Assembly: GCA_038230835.1 (NCBI GenBank)
Contig: JBBRMM010000003.1
Coordinates: 124,001 to 188,000 of the forward strand
Source: DASUHT01 sp038230835
GTDB lineage: Bacteria; Actinomycetota; Thermoleophilia; Gaiellales; JAICJC01
Length of the DNA stretch: 64,000 bases
Direction of reading: 5' to 3'
This document shows positions 1 through 7,610 of the stretch, piece after piece. Numbering within the stretch: position 1 is the first letter of the stretch; each line of letters starts with the position of its first letter. The notes under the pieces were generated by a model. That model ran no database searches. It was not told the DNA's origin and saw only the letters and a program-made list of their open reading frames with translations. The translations under genes were made by a program, and so were the position numbers.

Positions 1-765
1 GAAGCGTGGGCGGTGCAGGCGATGGATGCGGCGCTCCATGACCCGACGCCCAGCCCCAGCGACGGCGTGATCCTGCTCAGTCACCGCGGCACCAAGCGGT
101 ACACGACCGCGGTGCTCGAACGCGCCCGGGCCGACGGCGCGGCAGTGGTCACGGTGTCCGGCGTCGGTTCACCGCAGGCCGACATCGAGACGGTCGGCCA
201 GGAACGCTCGTCTGCGTACACCGCCAGCCACCTGGGGGCCCTGCTGCGACTGGCTCAGCTGGCGGTTGCGCTGGGTGGGGACATCGGCCCGCTCGACGTG
301 GTGCCCGACACGGTCAACGCGGTGCTGAGTGGGGGTCGCACCGGAGTCGAGCCGCCGGAGCGGGGGCTCGAGTTCGTCGGCGCCGGCCCGAACCAGTGGA
401 CGGCCGCCGAGGGTGCGCTGAAAGTGCGCGAGACGGCGTACCTCGCGGCCGCGGGCTGGTCGATCGAGCAGTACCTGCACGGGCCGTCGGTTGCACCCGG
501 ACCGCGAGACACCCTGGTGTGCCTGAACGGCGGAGGGCCGGGGGAGGAGCGGCTGCAGGCGGTCGCGCGCTCGGCGCAGTCGTGCGGGGTGACCGTCCAT
601 GTGATCACGGCCGCGCACCCCAACGAGCTGCTGTCGGTGTTCCCACTCACCGCCGCGGTCCAGCGGATCGCGCTGGAGACGGCGGAGCAGTTGGGCACGA
701 ATCCGGACAGCTTCGGACGCGATCTCGAGGCGCGGGCGCATGCGATGGACGGCATCGACCTGTAA
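1..765 (+). CDS. SIS-domain sugar isomerase-like protein (5' partial)
   Basis: The frame is open from base 1, so the true start lies upstream of the window; the first in-window start-like codon is GTG at 13. The visible 250 or so residues hold the second half of a double SIS fold, as in the isomerase half of glucosamine-6-phosphate synthase. Features seen are SHRGTKRYT (phosphosugar-loop-like) and a C-terminal KVRETAYL helix followed by EQYLHGP, the usual GlmS-type order. It probably binds or isomerises a phosphosugar; no glutaminase domain is visible here. A strong hairpin follows the gene. Family call is firm, substrate unknown. Confidence 0.75.
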   Translation, partial: EAWAVQAMDAALHDPTPSPSDGVILLSHRGTKRYTTAVLERARADGAAVVTVSGVGSPQADIETVGQERSSAYTASHLGALLRLAQLAVALGGDIGPLDVVPDTVNAVLSGGRTGVEPPERGLEFVGAGPNQWTAAEGALKVRETAYLAAAGWSIEQYLHGPSVAPGPRDTLVCLNGGGPGEERLQAVARSAQSCGVTVHVITAAHPNELLSVFPLTAAVQRIALETAEQLGTNPDSFGRDLEARAHAMDGIDL

Positions 766-841
766 CACCTGCGGCCTGACGGCGACCGAGCCGGCGATGG
801 GGTTGATCGACGTCACCGCGACCGCCCACCCGACCGGTCGT

Positions 842-879
842 CTGCGCCCGGCTCGGGGCCGGCGCCGGCCCGAGCGCAG
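842..879. terminator. GC-rich hairpin between SIS gene and ECF sigma gene
   Basis: The arms at 851-863 and 864-875 pair with one bulge, and the outer arms CTGCGC and GCGCAG extend the stem. There is no T tract, so it would be an actinobacterial-type tractless terminator or a roadblock. It ends 15 bases before the -10 hexamer of the sigma gene. Confidence 0.45.
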
Positions 880-894
880 AGCCCTCAGGCGCGG

Positions 895-907
895 TAGCGT
901 GAGCGCC
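895..907 (+). promoter_or_regulatory. Leaderless-type promoter of ECF sigma gene
   Basis: TAGCGT at 895-900 lies seven bases before the ATG at 908, and no ribosome binding site is present. The same arrangement recurs at many genes in this window. Confidence 0.5.
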
Positions 908-1579
908 ATGCCGACCCCGACCGAGCAGCCGCCGTCCTACGAGGCTTCGCCGGATGACCTGCGCCTGGTCAAGGCGCTGCGAAACGGCGACGAGAGCGCG
1001 TTCGCGGAGCTCGTCGACCGCCACCATGCAGCCATGGTGCGGCTCGCGACGAGCTACGTGCGCAGTCGCGCGGTGGCCGAGGAGGTAACCCAGGAGGCAT
1101 GGCTGGGCGTGCTGCAAAGCCTGCCCCGGTTCGAGGGTCGCTCGTCGCTTCGGACGTGGATCTTCCGTATCCTCGCCAACCAGGCCAAGACCCGCGCGGA
1201 GCGCGAGCGGCGTACGGTGCCGTTCTCCTCGCTGACCCCCGACGGCGAGCGCCCGTCGGTCGACCCGTCGCGGTTCCTGGGCGCCGACCACCCCGCGAAT
1301 GCCGGGCACTGGGCGTCTCCCCCCCGGCGCTGGGAGGAGCAGCCGGAGACGAGTCTGCTGTCGGGCGAGGCCACCGCGGTGGTGCTCGCGGCGATCGACG
1401 AGCTGCCGGCAGCCCAGCGCGAGGTGATCACGCTGCGCGACGTCGACGGATGGTCGTCAGCCGAGGTGTGCGACCTGCTCGGGCTGACCGAGGGGAACCA
1501 GCGGGTGCTGTTGCACCGGGGGAGGTCGAAGGTGCGGGCGAAGCTCGAGAGCTACTACGACGAGACGGGCGCGAGATGA
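908..1579 (+). CDS. ECF-type RNA polymerase sigma factor
   Basis: A 223-residue sigma factor with region 2 at about residues 20-95 (ESAFAELVDRHH, then LRTWIFRILANQA) and region 4 at about 155-215 (LPAAQREVITLRDVDG, then a helix-turn-helix). A proline-rich linker of about 60 residues separates them. The ATG at 908 was chosen because region 2 begins right after it and a -10 hexamer stands seven bases upstream. Its stop overlaps the start of a zinc-finger anti-sigma gene (ATGA at 1576-1579), so the pair is translationally coupled. The inducing signal is unknown. Confidence 0.9.
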   Translation: MPTPTEQPPSYEASPDDLRLVKALRNGDESAFAELVDRHHAAMVRLATSYVRSRAVAEEVTQEAWLGVLQSLPRFEGRSSLRTWIFRILANQAKTRAERERRTVPFSSLTPDGERPSVDPSRFLGADHPANAGHWASPPRRWEEQPETSLLSGEATAVVLAAIDELPAAQREVITLRDVDGWSSAEVCDLLGLTEGNQRVLLHRGRSKVRAKLESYYDETGAR

Positions 1580-1851
1580 ACGATCACGATCGGGGCGAGC
1601 TGACCTGCCGGGAGATGGTCGAGCTGATCACCGACTACCTCGAGGGTGCACTCTCGGAGGGCGATCGGGCGCTGTTCGACGAGCACCTGACGAGGTGCGA
1701 CGGGTGCGACGGCTATCTCGAGCAGATGCGCACGACGATCGTCATGGTCGGACGGCTGAGCGCCGAGCCGGTGCCGGCCGACGTCCACCGCAGGCTGCTG
1801 CACGCCTTCCGTGGATGGAAGCGTGCCGGCGGCGAGATCCCCTCAGCGTGA
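1576..1851 (+). CDS. Zinc-finger anti-sigma factor
   Basis: A 91-residue soluble protein with the zinc anti-sigma signature H-x3-C-x2-C (HLTRCDGC) at about residues 38-45 and an earlier Cys in LTCREM. Proteins of this family bind and hold the ECF sigma encoded just upstream, with Zn held by one His and two or three Cys. No transmembrane segment follows, so sensing is probably cytoplasmic. The start overlaps the sigma stop by four bases. It ends one base before the stop codon of the convergent ferritin gene, leaving no room for a separate terminator. Confidence 0.85.
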   Translation: MNDHDRGELTCREMVELITDYLEGALSEGDRALFDEHLTRCDGCDGYLEQMRTTIVMVGRLSAEPVPADVHRRLLHAFRGWKRAGGEIPSA

Positions 1852-2382
1852 TCAGAGAGCGCCTCCGGCAGCGGCCGGAGCGGTCGGGTCCGCACCCGCA
1901 GCCGCCGCCTCGCGGGCCAGATACTCCTCGGCCAGGAGCGGGTTGCCGGCAGCGCGTTCGACCACTTTGAGCAGCGACGACATGCTCGCCACCTCCTCGA
2001 CCTGCTCCTTGATGAACCACTGCATGAACTGCTCGCTCTGGTAATCCGACGCGTCGCGGGCGATCCCCGCCAGCGCGTTGATCTGCGCCGTCACCCGGCG
2101 CTCCTGCTCGAGCGCAAGCGCGACGGGCGCCACGGAGTCGACGAACTCGGTCTGGGGCGCCGACACGCCCGGCACGCGGACGTCCATGCCGGCATCCAGG
2201 AGGTACTGGACCATCATCATGGCGTGGTTTCGTTCCTCGAGCGCCTGCTGGTAGAAGTGCGCGGCCAGCCGCGGCAGCGTCTCTCCGTCGTAGTAGACGG
2301 CAATCGCCACGTACTGCTGGGAGGCGCCGAACTCGTAGGCGATCTGCTCGTTGAGCGCATCGACGAAGCGGGACTCGGACAT
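1852..2382 (-). CDS. Ferritin-like iron-storage protein
   Basis: A 176-residue four-helix ferritin. Ferroxidase ligands are visible in EQIAYEFGASQQY, EERNHAMMM (Glu-Glu...His) and later glutamates in LEQERR. It would oxidise and store iron in the cytosol. The ATG at 2382 is preceded by a perfect AGGAGG, which decides this start over longer frames. The C-terminal 20 residues are Ala-rich and probably disordered. The promoter region is shared with the divergent MOSC gene and contains a partial match to an actinobacterial iron-regulator box. Confidence 0.88.
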   Translation of the reverse strand: MSESRFVDALNEQIAYEFGASQQYVAIAVYYDGETLPRLAAHFYQQALEERNHAMMMVQYLLDAGMDVRVPGVSAPQTEFVDSVAPVALALEQERRVTAQINALAGIARDASDYQSEQFMQWFIKEQVEEVASMSSLLKVVERAAGNPLLAEEYLAREAAAAGADPTAPAAAGGAL

Positions 2383-2398
2383 CTGACCTCCTGGTGGG

Positions 2399-2417
2399 GA
2401 GAGGTAGGCTAACCGCA
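2399..2417. promoter_or_regulatory. Possible IdeR/DtxR-like iron box between ferritin and MOSC genes
   Basis: The core TAGGCTAACC (2405-2414) matches the centre of the mycobacterial IdeR box exactly, but the outer bases do not (about 12 of 19 overall). TAGGCT is also a plausible -10 hexamer for the MOSC gene, so the match may be coincidental. In mycobacteria IdeR controls ferritin. Confidence 0.3.
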
Positions 2418-2419
2418 CC

Positions 2420-3175
2420 GTGCCCACCGTGTGCGCCATTCATGCCTCCCCGGTGAAATCGCTGCGGCTGGCGACCCTCGATCGCGCGCTGCTCGCCCAC
2501 GACGGGATCGAGCATGATCGCGAGTTCGTGCTCCTGGACGAGCATGGGCGGGTCGCCACCCAGCGCACGCTCGGCATGCTGGCGCAGATCGCGAGCCGGT
2601 TCGACGACGGCCTGCTCGAGCTCGAGTTGCCCAGCGGCGACCGGGTCGGCGGCGAGCCCGCGGCCGGCGGGCGGGCGCGGTCGGAGCTGTGGGGACGGCC
2701 GATCGAGGGCCACATGGTGGACGGTCCCTGGAACCGCGTGCTCTCGGACGCGGCGATGCGGCCGCTCCGGCTGATGCGGGTCACCAGCTCCGGCCGGGGT
2801 CTGGACTCCCACCCGGTATCGATGCTGTCGGCCGGAGCCGTGCGCGGACTTGCGGCTCATGCAGGGCGAAACGGCGAGCTCGACCACCGCCGGTTTCGCC
2901 CGACGTTCCTCATCGAAGGCTGCGAGCCCAATGCGGAGGACGCCTGGGTGGGGCGGCAGGTTCGGCTGGGCGAAGCAGTGGTTTCCGTGATCCGCCTCGA
3001 CCCGCGCTGCGCGCTCACCACCCGCCACCCGCTCACCGGCGAGCGCGACGCGGATACGCTTCGCTGGATCGCCGAGACCCGGCCGCAACCGGGAGGCGCG
3101 ATCTGCTTCGGGGTGTACGCCGACGTCTCGTCCCCCGGTACGGTTTGCGTCGGCGATTCCGTCGACCTCCTCTGA
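2420..3175 (+). CDS. MOSC domain-containing protein
   Basis: A 251-residue protein with an N-terminal MOSC beta-barrel region (starting AIHASPVKSL and DREFVLLD) followed by the MOSC core, including RRFRPTFLIEG and the conserved Cys region LDPRCALTT. MOSC proteins carry sulfur or bind molybdenum cofactor, and some reduce N-hydroxylated compounds. GTG at 2420 is the only start near the conserved N-terminus; TAGGCT lies nine bases before it. A molybdate transporter is encoded about 25 kb away. The exact substrate cannot be told. Confidence 0.82.
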   Translation: MPTVCAIHASPVKSLRLATLDRALLAHDGIEHDREFVLLDEHGRVATQRTLGMLAQIASRFDDGLLELELPSGDRVGGEPAAGGRARSELWGRPIEGHMVDGPWNRVLSDAAMRPLRLMRVTSSGRGLDSHPVSMLSAGAVRGLAAHAGRNGELDHRRFRPTFLIEGCEPNAEDAWVGRQVRLGEAVVSVIRLDPRCALTTRHPLTGERDADTLRWIAETRPQPGGAICFGVYADVSSPGTVCVGDSVDLL

Positions 3176-3191
3176 CACCGCGGCTTCCCAC

Positions 3192-4352
3192 ATGACCACC
3201 ATCCCAGCGTTTCGGAACCATCTGCCGGTCAAGATCCGGTTTGGCGACGGAGTGTCCGGTCAACTCGCCGACGTGCTCGCCGAGGAGCGCGTGCACCGGC
3301 CGCTGGTCGTGATCGACGGCGGGCTCGAGGCGCTGGTGCCTGGGGTGGGCGAAGCATTGGCGCCGGTTTCCGGTGCCATTCGGTTCGAAAAGGATCCCGG
3401 CGAGCCGACCGTCACCCTGGTCGAGACCGCCGCCGACGCGCTTACCGCCGCGAGTTGCGACGCCGTGGTCGCGATCGGCGGCGGCTCGGCGATGGACACC
3501 GCCAAGGCGGCCAGGCTGGTGGCCGGACAGGGTGGACCCTACCTGCGGTTTGCTCAGGGAGGCGCCGCGTACGAGCCGCCGCAGATCCCGCTGATCTGCA
3601 TCCCCACCACCGCCGGCACCGGATCGGAGGTCTCGGGCGGCGCCGTCATCACCGACGCCCAGACACACGTCAAGGCCGGCATCGCCAACCCGCTGCTGCG
3701 GGCGCAACACGCACTCGTCGATCCCGTACTGACCCATGGCCTGCCGGCGAGGATCACCGCCCAGACCGGGATCGACGCGCTGGCACAGGCAATCGCGGCT
3801 GTCGTGGTCAGGGTCGGCACCCCGGTCGGAGACGGGATCGCTCTCGAGGCTGTCCGGCTCGCCGCCACCGCGCTCCCCCAGGTGTTCAGGAGCGGCTCGG
3901 ACTCGGCCGCACGGTCGAGGATGGCCTGTGCGAGCCTGATGGCCGGCCTGGCGATGAACATCTCCGACTGCGGCTCCGAGCACTCGCTCGGGCAGGCGCT
4001 GGGCGGCGAGTTCGGGTTGCCGCATGGGCTGACGATCGGGCTGGTGCTGGCCGAGACCATGGACCACGATCGGCTGCATGCGGCCGAGCGGTTCGAGCGG
4101 ATCGCCGACGCTCTGGGCGAGCCGGCGGACGCCTCAGGCGACGGCTCGCGCGCGGTGCGAGGGATCCGGCGCATCCTCGCCGAGCTGGAATTCCCGACGC
4201 TGGCGTCGGTGGGCGTCCGCGACGAGCAGTTGGACGGACTGGCCGACAAGGCGCTTGCCGACTACTTCATCTCGGTGGCACCGCAGCCGTGGACGAAGCC
4301 CGATGTGGTCGCCGCGTACCGCCGTGGACTGGAGCTCGGTGAGCGGCGCTAG
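3192..4352 (+). CDS. Iron-containing alcohol dehydrogenase family protein, altered metal site
   Basis: A 386-residue member of the Fe-ADH fold, with the nucleotide motif GGGSAMDT at residues 97-103 and the family segment PTTAGTGSEVS at 139-149. Family enzymes bind Fe2+ or Zn2+ through one Asp and three His (D196, H200, H263, H277 in FucO). Here the aligned residues are D195, Q199, Q268 and H278, so two of the three His are Gln. The protein may be metal-free, like maleylacetate reductases, or have changed chemistry. It opens a plus-strand run with the small membrane protein and SDR genes (overlaps of 14 and 11 bases). Confidence 0.85.
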   Translation: MTTIPAFRNHLPVKIRFGDGVSGQLADVLAEERVHRPLVVIDGGLEALVPGVGEALAPVSGAIRFEKDPGEPTVTLVETAADALTAASCDAVVAIGGGSAMDTAKAARLVAGQGGPYLRFAQGGAAYEPPQIPLICIPTTAGTGSEVSGGAVITDAQTHVKAGIANPLLRAQHALVDPVLTHGLPARITAQTGIDALAQAIAAVVVRVGTPVGDGIALEAVRLAATALPQVFRSGSDSAARSRMACASLMAGLAMNISDCGSEHSLGQALGGEFGLPHGLTIGLVLAETMDHDRLHAAERFERIADALGEPADASGDGSRAVRGIRRILAELEFPTLASVGVRDEQLDGLADKALADYFISVAPQPWTKPDVVAAYRRGLELGERR

Positions 4353-4605
4353 TCGACCGTCAGCACCGCCTCGATGGCTGCTCGCGTGGGAGAACCTGCC
4401 CGCGCAGGCTCAGGTGGTGATGGCCTTCCCGACCCTGGTCGTGGCGTTGTTCGTGGTCCACATCACACTCTTGCGCCAGCCCGTGGGGCGAGGACTGCTG
4501 TACGCGGTCTTCTGGGGGGTGCTCGCAACGTTCGCGGTGGTGATAGCCACCCGCACCGAAGCCGCCAAACGGCGGGGAACAGGAGGCCCGCCGGATGAAC
4601 GGTGA
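4339..4605 (+). CDS. Small two-helix membrane protein
   Basis: An 88-residue protein of unknown function starting at a GTG inside the end of the alcohol dehydrogenase gene, with GGAG four bases before it. Two hydrophobic segments, about residues 27-45 (VVMAFPTLVVALFVVHI) and 52-74 (GLLYAVFWGVLATFAVV), are separated by a short polar loop. The tail is basic and polar. It overlaps the next SDR gene by 11 bases, so it is translated as part of that operon. I do not recognise the family. Confidence 0.65.
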   Translation: MSGASRPSAPPRWLLAWENLPAQAQVVMAFPTLVVALFVVHITLLRQPVGRGLLYAVFWGVLATFAVVIATRTEAAKRRGTGGPPDER

Positions 4606-5308
4606 TGCACTGGCGCCCGAGCGTGGTGCCCGGGTGACGCTCGACGGATCGGTGGCGGTGGTCACGGGTGCGTCGGCAGGCATTGGTCTGGCCACGGCCC
4701 GGATGCTGCGAGAGCGCGGCTGCCGAGTGGTCGTCGCATCCCGCCGGCGGGAGCTGCTCGACCCGCTGGCGGCCGAGCTGGACGGTCTCGCCGTGACCTG
4801 CGACGTCTCCATCTGGGAGCAGGTGAAGGCGCTCGTCGACGAGTCCGTGCGTTGGGGCGGCAGACTGGACGTGATCGTCAACAACGCGGGCTTCGGAGCC
4901 TTCGGCCAGCTGCACGAGCTTGATCCGCAGCGCACCGCGCACATGGTGGCGACCAACGTGATGGGGGTCATCCATGGCATGCGCGCCGCGGGCGAGGTGA
5001 TGGTGCGGCAGCGCAGCGGCGGGATCGTCAACGTCTCGTCGATCGTGGGTGAGTTCCCCGACCCCGGGGGCGGAGCCTACGCGGCCACCAAGGCGGCGGT
5101 CGACCTCCTGTCCCGGACCGCCTACCGTGAGCTGCGTGACCACGGCGTGCACGTGGTGAACGTCAAACCCGCGCTCACCGACACCGAGTTCTCGGCGGTT
5201 TCGCGCAACGCGCCCGGGCGGCGGGTGGGCGGTGATCCGCCGGAAAAGGTCGCCCGCTGGATCTGCGACGCGCTGGAGTCGGGATCGGCCACGGTCGGCT
5301 ACAGGTAA
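4595..5308 (+). CDS. Short-chain dehydrogenase/reductase
   Basis: A 237-residue classical SDR with the Rossmann motif TGASAGIG at about residues 24-31, NNAG at about 98-101, the catalytic Ser in NVSSIVG and YAATK (Tyr-x3-Lys). Arginines after beta-2 (ASRRRE) suggest NADP preference. The substrate is unknown. The C-terminal region is short. It overlaps the preceding membrane-protein gene, and the ATG at 4595 follows an AGGAGG, which supports this start. Confidence 0.87.
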   Translation: MNGDALAPERGARVTLDGSVAVVTGASAGIGLATARMLRERGCRVVVASRRRELLDPLAAELDGLAVTCDVSIWEQVKALVDESVRWGGRLDVIVNNAGFGAFGQLHELDPQRTAHMVATNVMGVIHGMRAAGEVMVRQRSGGIVNVSSIVGEFPDPGGGAYAATKAAVDLLSRTAYRELRDHGVHVVNVKPALTDTEFSAVSRNAPGRRVGGDPPEKVARWICDALESGSATVGYR

Positions 5309-5317
5309 CCTGCGGTC

Positions 5318-5893
5318 ATGCCAACCTCCACCCGACCCACCAGCTTGCCCTGGACGGGCGACGCGGAAGCCGACGCGCTGCTCGCCGCCGACCCGAACGC
5401 GCTTCTGATCGGCTTCGTGCTCGACCAGCAGGTGACCGTGCAAAAGGCGTTCGCCGGCCCGCTTGCGATCAGCCGGCGGCTGGGCCACCTCGACCCAGCC
5501 CGGATCGCGACGACCGACCCGGCCGAGCTGGAACAGGTGTTCCGCGAGCGGCCGGCGATCCACCGCTTCCCGGGCGCGATGGCGCAGCGGGTGCAGGCAT
5601 TGTGCGCGGTGCTCGCCGAACGCTACGGCGGCGACGGCGAGCGAGTGTGGAGCGAAGCTGCCACCGGCGCCGAGCTGCGACAGCGGCTGGCCGCGCTGCC
5701 GGGCATCGGTGACATGAAGGTGCGCTCTCTGACCGCCACCCTGGTCAAGCAATTCGGTGTCCGCCCGGAGGGCTACCAGAACGTCCTTCCCGATCACCCG
5801 ACGCTGGGCGACGTCGACTCGGCCGAGGCGCTGGCCGCCTATCAGGCCGCCAAGCGCGCGCACAAAGCCGCCCAGCGCGAGGCGCGTCGGTGA
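5318..5893 (+). CDS. HhH-GPD-type base-excision repair protein
   Basis: A 191-residue protein of the short actinobacterial HhH-GPD family. The helix-hairpin-helix LPGIGDMKVRS lies at about residues 127-137 and the following LPDHPTLGDVDS contains acidic residues where glycosylases carry the catalytic Asp. It lacks the FeS cluster of EndoIII/MutY. The expected role is excision of damaged bases, not shown for this protein. The start is ATG 5318, six bases after TAACCT, with no ribosome binding site. Confidence 0.75.
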   Translation: MPTSTRPTSLPWTGDAEADALLAADPNALLIGFVLDQQVTVQKAFAGPLAISRRLGHLDPARIATTDPAELEQVFRERPAIHRFPGAMAQRVQALCAVLAERYGGDGERVWSEAATGAELRQRLAALPGIGDMKVRSLTATLVKQFGVRPEGYQNVLPDHPTLGDVDSAEALAAYQAAKRAHKAAQREARR

Positions 5894-6648
5894 TCGTCGA
5901 ACGCTCGATGCACATCGAGTGGCTCTCCAACTCGTATCTGGTCGGCGACCGGGAAGGCGGTACCGGCGTGCTGATCGATTCGGGTGGCCCGCCCGAGCCG
6001 CTGGTCGCCGCCGCCGAGCGCCTCGGGCTGACGATCACCCATCTGCTGATCACGCACGCCGACCACGATCACATCGCCAACAACCACACCTACCTCGAGC
6101 GCTACCTGGTGCCGGTCGTGGCCCACAGGACAGAGGCGGAGCGGATGGGCCGCGCCGACATCGAGGTCGACCACGGCTCGGTGATCAGCACCGGAGAGCT
6201 CGAGATCGAGGCCCTGTTCACCCCGGGCCACAGTCCCGGCCATCTCGCCTTCCTGGTCAACGGCACCGACTGTTTCACCGGCGACGTGCTGTTCAGACGC
6301 ACCGTCGGCGGTACGCTGCACGACTCCTACGCCAAGCTCTGGCCGTCCGTGATGGACGTGCTGATGCCGTTGCCACACGCGACCCGAGTGCATCCCGGGC
6401 ACACCGACCCGACCACCATCGGGGAGGAGTGGGAGCAGAACGGATTCGTGCGCATCTGGCGAGGCATCGACGCCGAGGGCGACCAACACTGCGTCGCGCT
6501 CGACCGGCCGGCCATGCTGGTACTGCGCGCGCCGGACTATGACGGCGGCACCAAGGCCTGGGTGCGGTGGGACGACACCGGGCACGACGACATCGTTCCC
6601 GGAAGCCGAGTGCAGGGGCCGGCCGGCGTTGTCACGAAAGGACACTGA
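5890..6648 (+). CDS. MBL-fold metallo-hydrolase
   Basis: A 252-residue metallo-beta-lactamase-fold hydrolase. The metal motif reads THADHDHI (H56-x-D58-x-D60-H61), so the usual second His of HxHxDH is Asp. Later ligands are GHSPGH, the Asp in FTGDVLF and HPGH. Residues 175-252 form a C-terminal extension that may be a small separate domain. The GTG at 5890 overlaps the previous stop (GTGA); ATG 5908 is an alternative. Glyoxalase-II-like thioester or lactone hydrolysis is possible, but the substrate is unknown. Confidence 0.8.
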   Translation: MIVERSMHIEWLSNSYLVGDREGGTGVLIDSGGPPEPLVAAAERLGLTITHLLITHADHDHIANNHTYLERYLVPVVAHRTEAERMGRADIEVDHGSVISTGELEIEALFTPGHSPGHLAFLVNGTDCFTGDVLFRRTVGGTLHDSYAKLWPSVMDVLMPLPHATRVHPGHTDPTTIGEEWEQNGFVRIWRGIDAEGDQHCVALDRPAMLVLRAPDYDGGTKAWVRWDDTGHDDIVPGSRVQGPAGVVTKGH

Positions 6649-6650
6649 CC

Positions 6651-7586
6651 ATGGTTGCACAGGCTGAGCAGACCCTCACCCAGGCCACCAGGGGCCGCAA
6701 AATCTCGACGGTGGTGATCACCGTGCTGCCGTTCCTGGGCCTGGTGGCGGCGGTCGCCCTGCTGTGGGACAGCGCCGTCGGCTGGACCGACCTGGGGCTG
6801 ATGGCGGGCCTGTATCTGGTGTGTGGATTCGGGATCACGATCGGGTTCCACCGCATGCTCACGCACCGCGCCTTCGACGCGGTGGCGCCGCTGAAGGCGC
6901 TGCTCCTGGTATCAGGGTCGATCGCGATCCAGGGCTCGGCGATCGACTGGGCGGTCGACCACCGCACCCACCACGCGTTCTCCGACAAGGAGGGTGACCC
7001 ACACAGCCCGCATGCGGGCTACGACGACTCCGTCTGGGGCCAGGTCAAGGGCCTCGTGCATGCGCACATCGGGTGGATGTTCGACCACGACCACCTTCAG
7101 AGCGAGCGCCAGCGCTACGCGAAGGACCTGCTCGCCGACCGCATGGTGATGTTCGTCGATCGCACGTTCGTGGTCTGGGTGGTGGTGTCGTTCGCACTTC
7201 CCTTCGCGCTCGGCGGCCTGATCACCCAGAGCTGGCGGGGCGCGTTCACAGGCCTCGTATGGGGTGGCCTGGTGCGCCTCTTCTTCAATCACCACGTGAC
7301 CTGGAGCGTCAACTCCATCTGCCACTTCTTCGGCCGCAAGCCATTTGCAGCGGGCGATCACTCGACCAACAACTGGGTGCTGGCGCTGCCGTCGCTGGGT
7401 GAGTCGTGGCACCACAACCACCACGTCTTTCCAAGCTCGGCCTTCCACGGCCTCTCCCCCAGCCAGATCGACCTCTCCGCGCTGCTGATCCGTGGATGGG
7501 AGAAGGTGGGTCTGGTACGCAACGTGCGCAAGCCGACGGCCGAGCAGATCGGTCGCAAGATGGCCGGCGCGCACGGCGCCGGTTAG
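6651..7586 (+). CDS. Acyl-CoA delta-9-type fatty acid desaturase
   Basis: A 311-residue membrane di-iron desaturase. The three His boxes are complete: HRMLTH (H67-H72), HRTHH (H104-H108) and WHHNHH near residue 245; NHHVTW is an extra ligand region typical of delta-9 acyl-CoA desaturases. Four hydrophobic stretches fit the family's membrane topology. It would introduce a double bond into saturated acyl chains for membrane fluidity. The ATG at 6651 follows GAAAGGA. An electron donor is not encoded nearby. Confidence 0.9.
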   Translation: MVAQAEQTLTQATRGRKISTVVITVLPFLGLVAAVALLWDSAVGWTDLGLMAGLYLVCGFGITIGFHRMLTHRAFDAVAPLKALLLVSGSIAIQGSAIDWAVDHRTHHAFSDKEGDPHSPHAGYDDSVWGQVKGLVHAHIGWMFDHDHLQSERQRYAKDLLADRMVMFVDRTFVVWVVVSFALPFALGGLITQSWRGAFTGLVWGGLVRLFFNHHVTWSVNSICHFFGRKPFAAGDHSTNNWVLALPSLGESWHHNHHVFPSSAFHGLSPSQIDLSALLIRGWEKVGLVRNVRKPTAEQIGRKMAGAHGAG

Positions 7587-7610
7587 GACGCGGCCCCGGC
7601 CGCCGCGGTC

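Noticed and set aside
1742..3232. Long open frame of 496 residues on the minus strand over the ferritin and MOSC genes
   Set aside because: A shadow frame caused by high GC; it is antisense to the MOSC gene and out of frame with ferritin, and shows no recognisable domain.
5890..6648. HADHDH instead of HxHxDH in the metallo-hydrolase as possible inactivation
   Set aside because: Asp at this ligand position occurs in other members of the superfamily, and the other ligands are intact.
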